The notes beneath the pieces were generated by a model. That model searched no databases. It saw only the letters and a program-made list of their open reading frames with translations, and was not told the DNA's origin. From JALZEG01 sp046263255 (GTDB taxonomy: Bacteria; Actinomycetota; CADDZG01; WHSQ01), in assembly GCA_046263255.1 (NCBI GenBank), contig JBHELD010000064.1, positions 1 to 62,843 of the forward strand: DNA of 62,843 nt, written 5' to 3'. The translations under genes and the position numbers were made by a program. Shown here in pieces: positions 43,197 through 50,759 of the stretch. Every line of letters begins with the position of its first letter. Position 1 is the first letter of the stretch.

Positions 43197-44175
43197 GCGG
43201 AACCTGTCGGACCTACTCTCGGCGCGCGCTGCCAAGGCGCGTGCGGGTGTGCAACCGGAGGCGGTGGCGTCTCGTGCCTTCTATCGCCGCATCGGTCGGC
43301 TCGTCGTCTTCGCGACCGTGATCGCCGCATCGGGCGTCGGTAGCTTCGCCCTTGGGGCGCGCCTGGTCGGGAGCGGGACCGACGGGTCGCCGCGCGCTCG
43401 AGTGGCGGCTGGCGAACCTGAGTCTCGGACCGGACCGGGCCGGCGCGTCACGCCCGAAGCGACTATCGCGAGCGGCCGAAGGAACGGGCACTCGTGGTCG
43501 ATGAGGGGCTATCGAGCGATAGCCGGCGCCGGGTTGTTCGAGGGTGAGGAAGCGTTGTGTCTCGGATTCGGATGGGCAGGTGAGTCCGAGATGAGCTGCG
43601 ACATCGGCGATCATGCTCCCTTGCCGGCTTCGATGGCGATCGACGCTGTCGTCGACAGGACCAGCCTCCATACGACGGCGGTGTTCGGACGCGTCGACGC
43701 GGCGGTGAAGGTCGTGGAGCTCCGGCTCGAAGACGGCACCACCGTCCAGGGCGCCGTCTTCCCTGCGCCGCGCTCGATGGAGGTCGATTTCAACTTCTTC
43801 GTCGCGATGGCTCCGGGACAGGACGGCGTGGCGATTGCGGCCTTGCGCCGGGACGGATCTGCACTCGGCGTCCAGCGGCTGGCCGCGGCTTTGCCGATCC
43901 TCACGGTCGACCTCGACGGGTCGGGCGAGGGAACGGTGACCGGAAAGCACGTGTGCGAAGGGTGTCCCGCGGGGATCGAGATGGAAACGGTGATCGACTG
44001 CGGGCTCAGCTGTTGGGCCGACATGGAGGATGCCGGGAGCATCGAGCTCGTGGCGACTGCGGCCGAAGGGTCTGTCTTCGCCGGATGGAGCGGTGAGTGC
44101 TCCGGGACGGAGACCTGCGTCGTCCGAGTCGACGCAGACAAGAAGGTCGTGGCGATATTCGACGAGGACTCGTAG
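43183..44175 (+). CDS. membrane anti-sigma-like protein with C-terminal Ig-like repeat
   Basis: 330 residues from the ATG at 43183, overlapping the sigma gene by 14 bp. A short cytoplasmic part, one transmembrane helix (VVFATVIAASGVGSFALGARL), then an extracellular region. The C-terminal 80 residues (LTVDLDGSGEGTVTG ... SVFAGWSGECSGTETCVV ... KKVVAIFDED) match divergent InlB-type B-repeat domains and contain paired cysteines. A plausible sensor that links an envelope signal to the ECF factor; the exact mechanism is inference. Confidence 0.65.
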   Translation: MKDVERNLSDLLSARAAKARAGVQPEAVASRAFYRRIGRLVVFATVIAASGVGSFALGARLVGSGTDGSPRARVAAGEPESRTGPGRRVTPEATIASGRRNGHSWSMRGYRAIAGAGLFEGEEALCLGFGWAGESEMSCDIGDHAPLPASMAIDAVVDRTSLHTTAVFGRVDAAVKVVELRLEDGTTVQGAVFPAPRSMEVDFNFFVAMAPGQDGVAIAALRRDGSALGVQRLAAALPILTVDLDGSGEGTVTGKHVCEGCPAGIEMETVIDCGLSCWADMEDAGSIELVATAAEGSVFAGWSGECSGTETCVVRVDADKKVVAIFDEDS

Positions 44176-44333
44176 TGATCCGTCGGCGGCCATCTCCCGC
44201 TTTGGTCTGAGCTGCCGGGCGGGAGCCGGTTACGTGCGCAGCCTGGAGGGGCCAGACATCGGAGGCCACCTTCTGACGCAGTCTCTCAAAGCGCGTCTGA
44301 CTGCCCAAGGCCTCGGGAGGGTCGAGCGTGCGG

Positions 44334-44375
44334 TCCTCCCGGCAAGGGCTCGAACATGCGGCACCAGTTTAGGAA
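44334..44375 (-). repeat. att-like copy of tRNA-Arg 3' half (degenerate)
   Basis: 42 bp resembling the tRNA-Arg(CCT) 3' half with several substitutions (GGCAAGGGCTCGAACATGCGG in the T-arm region), but retaining ACCAGTTTAGGAA at the anticodon end. Boundary between the Mau/sigma island and the next one. Confidence 0.65.
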
Positions 44376-44502
44376 TTCCTTTCGGCACAGTCGCCTGACC
44401 TGCGGAAACAGCTGAAAGTCGCTCCTGGCCTGCGGATTTACTTGACGGATGGTTCTCGTTATTTCCGGTTGTTTTCGGTCGTCTCGCGGACTTTTTGCGG
44501 AC
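44376..44502 (-). pseudogene. putative integrase C-terminal remnant
   Basis: Right of the att copy the minus strand reads VRKKSARRPKTTGNNENHP then SSKSAGQERL, in the same frame and clearly related to the copies at 34.7 and 49.4 kb, and continues open into the att core. Rest of the gene missing. Confidence 0.45.
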
Positions 44503-44581
44503 CGGTTTCACGCGTCAATGACCGCGAGTGGTGGAGGACGGCCGGAGCCAAGAGCCCCGCCGAGTCCCGTCAGGGCTCGCC

Positions 44582-44597
44582 TGGAAAGCGCTTTCCA
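44582..44597. promoter_or_regulatory. 16-bp palindrome resembling a LacI-family operator
   Basis: TGGAAAGCGCTTTCCA is a perfect palindrome in the 260-bp gap between the integrase remnant and the TolB-like gene, which shows no gene. The form (central CG with flanking A/T runs) is like LacI/CcpA-type operators. No LacI-family gene is nearby. Confidence 0.35.
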
Positions 44598-44764
44598 TCC
44601 AACTTCTTTCGAGCGTTCCGCTCCCGCAAAGCAGCGAGCCGATCCAATGTTTACGCCGAGGGTGGCTCGAGGCTGTGGCGCCGTGGGGCCCCGGGATCAA
44701 CGCGCCTATTCCATTGGACGCGACCCAAGCAGGACGGTGTTCGACGACATGTGGCTAGGCAGCG

Positions 44765-45853
44765 TCAGTAGGCGCCGGCACATTCCTGAGGGGAGCCGTA
44801 CCAATCGGGAGAGGACTCGTGAGCATCCCGGGTAGGGCCCAAAGCCCGTTCACCGGAGCCGTCGACGTTGATCGTCCACACGTCGACTCGCGGTGAGTTC
44901 CGTGCTGTCTCGCTCGACCTCGTGTGGAGGATCCGGGAGCTGTCGGCTGACCAGGTTGGGCTCACGCCCTCATACGATCGCCCAAGGTTGCTTACGAGCT
45001 CGCGCGCCTCGGTCCCATCTAAACGGATGACCCAAAGGGACGAATTCGATCGGTCGGAGGACGCGACCACGAAGGCGATCCAGTTACCGTCGGGTGACCA
45101 GCCATATACGGCTTCGAGATCGGCCGTGTCCGTAATCCGGGTCAGCTCGGTTCCGTCCTTGCTCACGACGAACAGGTCGTGCTGCGCGACAGGTACGGGC
45201 GGAGCCGGATTGTCGATGGGCTGAACACGACGCCTGAACAGGATTGCCTGCCCATCCGGTGCCCAGATAGGTCCGGCGTCCCAGTCGGGACCGGACGTGA
45301 TCTGCCGCTCCCGTTCCCCATTCGCCCGGATCGTATAGATGTCGTTGGATCCCCGTCGGTGGAACGCGATCCTTCGTCCGCCCGGCTGCCAGCTGGGGCA
45401 AACGTCGTCTACTTCGTTATCGGTGATCCGGTGCCGACCAGATCCGTCGGCACGTACGACGAACAACTCGTTGTCGTAGGACGGATCATCGACGTCGTAC
45501 CGCTCCACGACGAGGCGGGCGGAGTCCGGCGCCCACGAAGGCCACTCGTCGAGCTTGTGGTTCTTTGTCAGCCGCGTCGCGTCGCGTCCGTGACGATCAA
45601 CAACCCAGATCTCCAGATTGTTCTCGTACCCCCTCGCGAACGCGACCCGGCTACCGTCGGGAGACCAGATCGGCTCTCGCGAATCGCGCTCGAGCAGTTG
45701 ACGGATCGATTCACCGGTTTCGCTGTCGATCGTTCGAATCCCGAGAGCCTCCACGACCGGAGGCCGTGCGGACACGGGACTCGAGCTAGCGAGCATCAGC
45801 AGCCAAGGAATCGAGAAGGCCAGGCTGCTCTTACGAACCACGCTTCCCCTCAC
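44765..45853 (-). CDS. secreted TolB-like WD40/PD40 propeller protein
   Basis: 362 residues from a GTG that overlaps the stop of the giant repeat gene (GTGA), so translation is coupled. A signal-like N-terminus (LAFSIPWLLMLASSSPVSA) precedes PD40-type repeats: IWSPDGSRVAFARG, SWAPDSARLVVERY, SWQPGGRRIAFHRRG, IWAPDGQAILFRRR, GWSPDGNWIAFVVA, TWSADSSRILHTRS. Six to seven blades. Probably extracellular; the partner of the upstream repeat protein by coupling. Confidence 0.82.
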   Translation of the reverse strand: MRGSVVRKSSLAFSIPWLLMLASSSPVSARPPVVEALGIRTIDSETGESIRQLLERDSREPIWSPDGSRVAFARGYENNLEIWVVDRHGRDATRLTKNHKLDEWPSWAPDSARLVVERYDVDDPSYDNELFVVRADGSGRHRITDNEVDDVCPSWQPGGRRIAFHRRGSNDIYTIRANGERERQITSGPDWDAGPIWAPDGQAILFRRRVQPIDNPAPPVPVAQHDLFVVSKDGTELTRITDTADLEAVYGWSPDGNWIAFVVASSDRSNSSLWVIRLDGTEARELVSNLGRSYEGVSPTWSADSSRILHTRSSETARNSPRVDVWTINVDGSGERALGPTRDAHESSPDWYGSPQECAGAY

Positions 45854-48800
45854 CCAAACGTCGGGTCGCCATGCCAGTCGAGACACGGCGCTCCATCCTC
45901 GTACCAACAGTACCGCCAGTCGTTGTTGATGTCGGTTCGTTTCCGAGGGAACGACGTCGGGTTCGGAGGGGCTTTGATCTTTCCTCGGTTCGGTCCTGGC
46001 TTCTGGCCCGGATGCATCGTGTGCGGACTACCAGCGTACTTCTTTCCGCTGAAGGTAGGCGCCTGCCCCTCCAGCTGGACCATGAAGGCAGGGTGGATCT
46101 CGAGGATGTTCTCCCGGTCGTCTTCGTGGCCGTGGTCTGCGACGAACAAACCCGAGACCGTGACGATGTCGCCGTTGTCGATCGTCTTAGGGAACCGTCC
46201 CTCCCCTGCGATGTAGTCGCGCGGCATCATCTCCACCTTGACCGACGCTTCGTCGTCTATGTCAACGCCGGGAGGGGCATCGATGATCTCGACCGACGTA
46301 AGGGTGATCACTGCGCCGCCGCGTTGGATGAGTTGCGGCACGTGGTAGTTCGCGTCTCCGTCCCCGGCGACGTTGTACTCGCTCACCTGACCTCGGGCCT
46401 GGATGCACGGGTGAGTGTCTGGATTCGAGACGACCAATCGGCTGGGCCTGAAGACGCCAAGCCGCGGGATCCACGCCTCGGGATCGGTCTCGTGCGGGAC
46501 GACCGGGCAGAGGGAGTCCGGCTCGAGCTCCTGGTACACCTCGTCGTCTGTTTGAGGCAGGGTGGTATCGGCGCCCAAGCCTCCCTCTACGTAATCGGCG
46601 ACGGCGTCATCGGTTCCGTCTGCCTGTCCCCCCAACAACCTGTCGTTGCCGGCGCTTCCGTAGACACCATCGATGTCGAGTCCTCCAGCTATGGCGTCGT
46701 CTCCGTCGGCTCCGACAATGAGGTCTCTTCCATCACCGCCGTCGATCTGGTCGTTGCCGCCTTCGCCGTTGACTCCATCGTTGCCGCTTCCCGAGCAAAG
46801 GATGTCGTTCCCACCCCTACCTTTTAAGACGTCGTTGCCTCCGAACCCATAGATGATGCCCCGATATGCCGTCCCCCACAGCTGATCGTCTCGGCTCGTG
46901 CCCTTGATCAAGTCGCCGTCTCCTGGATCCGTTGCATTCTTCGCGGCGACAGCGCAAGCGCTCGTGATCTCCGTCTGCTCGTCTGCCTCAACTGGAGGAA
47001 GAATGGGGATCTCGAGCGGGGGGACGTCAGTCCTTGGAGCGTACGTACGTGCGGCTTCTCCGACTGCAGTCCCGAGCGTCACAGTCAGCGTGTCGGCACC
47101 GGGCAGCGCCGCGTAGTAGCAGATAGTGGCCCGGCCGTAGTAATCCAGCTGTCCGTTGAACACCAACGGCCCATTCGGGCCCGCCACAGCCGCCGTCCAC
47201 GACGTGTAACGACCGTAGAGGGGGGTTCCGACCGCGTCGGTACCCGTAAAGCTGTGACACCCGTACCAGGGCGAGGGGAGGTTTACGACAGGTGCGTCGA
47301 AAGTCGCGCGCGCGATCGGATTGTTGTTGACGGGGGGCACCCCCACTCCAGGAAGGGAAGGGATGGAAGCGTTCGGCCGGTACGTACGCGTCGCCTCGCC
47401 CACCCCGGCTCCGACGGTCACGGTGAGCGAGTCGGCGCCGGGATTGACCGCCGAGTAGCAGAACATCCCGCGGCCCCAGTAATCGAGTTGGCCTCCGAAC
47501 GTCAAGGGCCCGTTGGGTCCGGCGACCGCGGCCGTCCAGTTCCGGAAGGTCCCGTACGGCGCGGTCCCCGTGGCATCCGTCGCTGTAAAGCCGTGACAGC
47601 CGTAGTACGGGAGCGGGAGCAGCAGCTGGGCCGGGTCGTCGAAGGTGATGCGCGCTACCGGGCTTTGGTTCACCGGTGGCGCCTGCACGGGTGGAACCGG
47701 CGGAAGTGGCGGAATCCCAACGGGCGGCGGCTGCACGTTCGGCGCGTACGTGCGCGCCGCGCTGCCTGCCGCGCTTCCGGCGTTGACCGTGATCGTGTCC
47801 GCCCCGGGCTTGTCGGCCCAGTAACCGATCGTCCCGCGGCCGTAGTAGTCGAGTTGCCCGTTGATCGTCACCGGGCCGTTGGGTCCGGCGACGACCGCGG
47901 TGAACTGGAGGTAGCGCCCGTACACCGGAGTCCCCTGGGCGTCGTAGACGGTGAACCCGTGGTAGCCGTACCACGGTGCCGGCAGCGTCTGCGCGGCGTT
48001 GTCGAACTGGACGCGGGCGGCGGGACGGTCGTTCACCTGTGGCAACGACGGATTCGAGACGCCGTAAGTACGCGCGGCCTCACCGGCGGCCGGACCAACG
48101 GCAACGGTGAGTGTATCGGCCCCGGCCCTCGCGGCGTAGTAAGAGAAGACCCCGCGCCCGTAGTAGTCGAGATACCCGTCGAACGTCAGTGGCCCGTTGA
48201 CGCCCTGCACGGTCGCGGTGAACCTGGAGTACTGCCCCAGCAACGGACGCCCCTCGGCGTCCAGCACGCTGAATCCGTGATAGCCGAACCAGGGCGCGGG
48301 ATCGCTGCGCGACGACTCGTCGAACACGACGCGCGCCGGAACGGGTCCGGTGGGCGCGTTCGGGATCGGTGGCAACGGCGGGATCGGGTTGGAGGGTGGC
48401 TGCGTGCTCGCGCCGTATGTCCGCGCCGCCTCTCCCATCGCGGCCCCGACCGTGACGGTGATCGTGTCGGCGCCGGCCTGGGACGCGTAGTACCCGATCG
48501 TTCCTCGTCCGTAGTAGTCGAGCTTGCCGTTGATGGTGATCGGTCCGCTGGTCCCTGCGACGACAGCGGTGAAATTCGAGTATTGGCCGTACACGGGCTG
48601 ACCCTGCGCGTCCGCGACCGAGAAGCCGTGGTAGCCGTACCACGGCGCCGGAAGCGTCTGCGCTGCAGCGTCGAACGTGACTCTCGCCGGCATGGAGGTG
48701 TTCGGCTGCGGGAGCGATCCCGCGTTGGCCCCGTAGACCCGCGCGGCGGTTCCTGTGGCGGGGCCGACGGTGACCGTCAGGTCGTCCGCGCCGGGGTTCT

Positions 48801-49140
48801 GTCCGTAGTAGCCGAAGACTCCCCGGCCCCAGTAGTCGAGGTATCCCTCGATCGTCTTGGGGCCGTTGACGCCCGCGACGACGGCCGTGAATTTGGAGTA
48901 CTGCCCGTACAACGGATTGTTGGTCGCGTCGAACACGGTGAAACCGTGATAGCCGTAGTACTGGGTAGGCAGAGATTCTTGGACGGAGTCAAAGGCGACG
49001 CGCGCCGGCACGGGTCCGGTAGAAGGCACCGGCGGCACCGGCACGGAAGGAACCTGAGCGCTGGTAGTCGACGCGACGCCGACGGCAAGGCTGACGCCCA
49101 GACACAACACGATGAATACCGAGAAGGTTCGCTTGAGCAT
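45850..49140 (-). CDS. large secreted repeat protein with calcium-binding repeats
   Basis: 1096 residues: signal peptide (VFIVLCLGVSLAVGVASTTSA); six repeats of about 110 residues, each with W/Y-Y/F-G-[YC]-H-x-F ... D-A ... Y-G-x-[YF] ... V-A-G-x-[NS]-G-P ... L-D-Y-[YW]-G-R-G ... P-G-A-D-x-[LI]-T-V (approximately residues 45-735); then glycine/aspartate hemolysin-type nonapeptide repeats (LKGRGGNDILCSGSGNDG, about 750-870); and a C-terminal beta domain. The nonapeptides bind calcium in RTX proteins. Likely a surface-displayed adhesin- or matrix-like protein. Overlaps the TolB-like gene by 4 bp; no gene in the 207 bp upstream. Confidence 0.82.
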   Translation of the reverse strand: MLKRTFSVFIVLCLGVSLAVGVASTTSAQVPSVPVPPVPSTGPVPARVAFDSVQESLPTQYYGYHGFTVFDATNNPLYGQYSKFTAVVAGVNGPKTIEGYLDYWGRGVFGYYGQNPGADDLTVTVGPATGTAARVYGANAGSLPQPNTSMPARVTFDAAAQTLPAPWYGYHGFSVADAQGQPVYGQYSNFTAVVAGTSGPITINGKLDYYGRGTIGYYASQAGADTITVTVGAAMGEAARTYGASTQPPSNPIPPLPPIPNAPTGPVPARVVFDESSRSDPAPWFGYHGFSVLDAEGRPLLGQYSRFTATVQGVNGPLTFDGYLDYYGRGVFSYYAARAGADTLTVAVGPAAGEAARTYGVSNPSLPQVNDRPAARVQFDNAAQTLPAPWYGYHGFTVYDAQGTPVYGRYLQFTAVVAGPNGPVTINGQLDYYGRGTIGYWADKPGADTITVNAGSAAGSAARTYAPNVQPPPVGIPPLPPVPPVQAPPVNQSPVARITFDDPAQLLLPLPYYGCHGFTATDATGTAPYGTFRNWTAAVAGPNGPLTFGGQLDYWGRGMFCYSAVNPGADSLTVTVGAGVGEATRTYRPNASIPSLPGVGVPPVNNNPIARATFDAPVVNLPSPWYGCHSFTGTDAVGTPLYGRYTSWTAAVAGPNGPLVFNGQLDYYGRATICYYAALPGADTLTVTLGTAVGEAARTYAPRTDVPPLEIPILPPVEADEQTEITSACAVAAKNATDPGDGDLIKGTSRDDQLWGTAYRGIIYGFGGNDVLKGRGGNDILCSGSGNDGVNGEGGNDQIDGGDGRDLIVGADGDDAIAGGLDIDGVYGSAGNDRLLGGQADGTDDAVADYVEGGLGADTTLPQTDDEVYQELEPDSLCPVVPHETDPEAWIPRLGVFRPSRLVVSNPDTHPCIQARGQVSEYNVAGDGDANYHVPQLIQRGGAVITLTSVEIIDAPPGVDIDDEASVKVEMMPRDYIAGEGRFPKTIDNGDIVTVSGLFVADHGHEDDRENILEIHPAFMVQLEGQAPTFSGKKYAGSPHTMHPGQKPGPNRGKIKAPPNPTSFPRKRTDINNDWRYCWYEDGAPCLDWHGDPTFG

Positions 49141-49347
49141 CTGATCTACCCCTTCGTCCGCTACTACACCTAGACGTTGACTCTGAGTCGATTAGCGCTG
49201 CCGCGTCTCGGTGGACGTGCGGAAATGGCGAATTTCGGGGGTCTAAATGGCTCGGTCCGGCACCCGGGAGTGGCTCTTCCGGGTGGTCTCGGAGTGGTTC
49301 ATGCAGCGTCCCTGCGGGACGAAGCCCGTAGTGGGCGCGACGTCAAA

Positions 49348-49375
49348 TTTCGAACGGCAACACCAGGTTTAGGAA
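49348..49375 (-). repeat. att-like copy of tRNA-Arg 3' half (partial)
   Basis: About 28 bp; the anticodon-loop half (CAACACCAGGTTTAGGAA) is intact but the T-arm is lost. Same orientation as the others. Confidence 0.6.
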
Positions 49376-49503
49376 TTCCATTCGTTTCAATTCTGTGACC
49401 TGCGGAAACAGCCGCGCTTCGTCGCTGACCTGCATTTTCGCTTCACGGTTGTTGCTGGTTGTTTCCGGTCTTCTTCGGTCCTCTCGCGGACTTTTTGCGG
49501 ACC
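49376..49503 (-). pseudogene. putative integrase C-terminal remnant with stop
   Basis: Minus strand reads VRKKSARGPKKTGNN then QQQP followed by an in-frame TGA, in the frame shared with the copies at 34.7 and 44.4 kb. The gene is otherwise absent. Confidence 0.45.
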
Positions 49504-49650
49504 TTTTCTAGGGGCGGCGAGCGGCGTCTAACCTTGCGCGTAGGACGTCGCCGCAGCTGTTGGACGTTGGTTCCGCGTCTCGGTCGGTTGGTCCCGGGAT
49601 TTCGATAGCCGTCGCAGACGAAAGCCGCGGCGGGATCTCGAGACGCGAAG

Positions 49651-49674
49651 GAACCTGCGCCACGAGATTTGGAA
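49651..49674 (-). repeat. decayed att-like copy of tRNA-Arg 3' half
   Basis: GAACCTGCGCCACGAGATTTGGAA-like sequence (49651-49674) aligns with the tRNA 3' half with about six changes, and is followed by GACCTGCGGAAACAGC at 49691, the same flank as the other copies. Weaker than the rest; the 49504-49854 interval otherwise shows no gene. Confidence 0.45.
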
Positions 49675-49854
49675 GCCGCAGAGCCAGCCTGACCTGCGGA
49701 AACAGCCGAACGACTCTAGGTCAGCTGGGCGCGAGGGCGGCAGCGGCATGGTCTTCTAGACGCCAACCGCTTCCCTGCCTACCTGGCTAGGGGCGTCAAT
49801 TATCCTCTTGGGAGGCGTCTGAGGCGGATTCAGGCTACGCAGCTAGGGGGGCGG

Positions 49855-50397
49855 TTGGAAAACGCTTCGTCGGGAGAGCCTCTCCGAAGAATCGCACATG
49901 AGGCGGCCCGTTTGGAGGAAGGGGTCACGTACTACGAGCACACTCAACGGCTCACCGCTCAGATGTGGAGTCGCGTGCATCTTTGGTTGGGGGGTTCGGC
50001 AACTGCAGCCGCTTCGGTCTCAGCCCTCCTGCAATCGGGGGCAGTTTCAGACGAATCCGCGTGGGCGCTCGTTCTGGCTTCACTTGCAGCTGCGCTCGCC
50101 GGCGCTAATACGTTCCTCTCGCCGAATGACCGCGCGCAGCATCATCGACTCGGGGAACGGGATACGAATGCGCTTAGAGGCCGACTACGACGCTTTCGAA
50201 CGATCGAATTAGACACTGCGATTCCGTCGGTGGAAGCCGCAGTGACTAAGTTGGAGAAGCTCGCCGCCGAAAGGGACCGGGTGGTGGGGGCGCTTCAGAC
50301 ATGTCCTCGGAGGAAGTTCAAGCAAGCGCGACGCGATATCAAGCGCGGTCTCTTCGCCTACGACGCGGACGAGTCAGCGCGAGGAGCAGTCGAATGA
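49855..50397 (+). CDS. SLATT-like two-transmembrane protein
   Basis: 180 residues from a TTG with AGGGGGG upstream. YYEHTQRLTAQMWSRVHLWLGG leads (in pieces) into a helix at about 42-59, a short extracytoplasmic turn, a second helix at about 69-88 (LVLASLAAALAGANTFL), then SPNDRAQHHRLGERDTNALRGRLRR and a C-terminal coiled coil. This is the layout of SLATT domains, two-helix membrane effectors found in nucleotide-signalling defence systems. It would act as pore-forming or membrane-disrupting effector on activation. Overlaps the next gene (ATGA). Codon use is A/T-richer than the backbone. Confidence 0.75.
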   Translation: MENASSGEPLRRIAHEAARLEEGVTYYEHTQRLTAQMWSRVHLWLGGSATAAASVSALLQSGAVSDESAWALVLASLAAALAGANTFLSPNDRAQHHRLGERDTNALRGRLRRFRTIELDTAIPSVEAAVTKLEKLAAERDRVVGALQTCPRRKFKQARRDIKRGLFAYDADESARGAVE

Positions 50398-50759
50398 CGG
50401 ACCGAAGATACGAGGGAGTTCCCGCTCTCGAGGACTATCGTCTCGATATTCCTACGCTCGAAGCCATGTACAAGGAGTGGGCCATCGATGGTGTTCCTAA
50501 GAGCGCCATTGAGCGCCGATACCTGGGGACGAGCTCGCAGCACGGGAAGCTTTTCTCAAGGTTGGTTCGGGAGCATCTAGGTCGAGAGACAGAGAGAATC
50601 CATCCGCTTAAAGAGCGGGTTCGCGCGCTAGAAGCCGAGCTGCACTTACTTCGCACTTTGCTGCGCGATAACGGCATCGATCCGTCTGACGCCACCCCCG
50701 GCGCATCGGCCACTGCACACCCGCGACTGTTTGACCCACAGGAGCAAGCACCACCATGA
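50394..50759 (+). CDS. small helical/coiled-coil protein of the SLATT-kinase operon
   Basis: 121 residues from an ATG overlapping the previous stop. The central region (LEAMYKEWAIDGVPKSAIERRYLG) looks like a helix-turn-helix-type or adaptor fold and a leucine-rich coiled coil follows (KERVRALEAELHLLRTLLRDNG). No recognised family. Overlaps the kinase-HD gene by 4 bp. Confidence 0.55.
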   Translation: MTDRRYEGVPALEDYRLDIPTLEAMYKEWAIDGVPKSAIERRYLGTSSQHGKLFSRLVREHLGRETERIHPLKERVRALEAELHLLRTLLRDNGIDPSDATPGASATAHPRLFDPQEQAPP

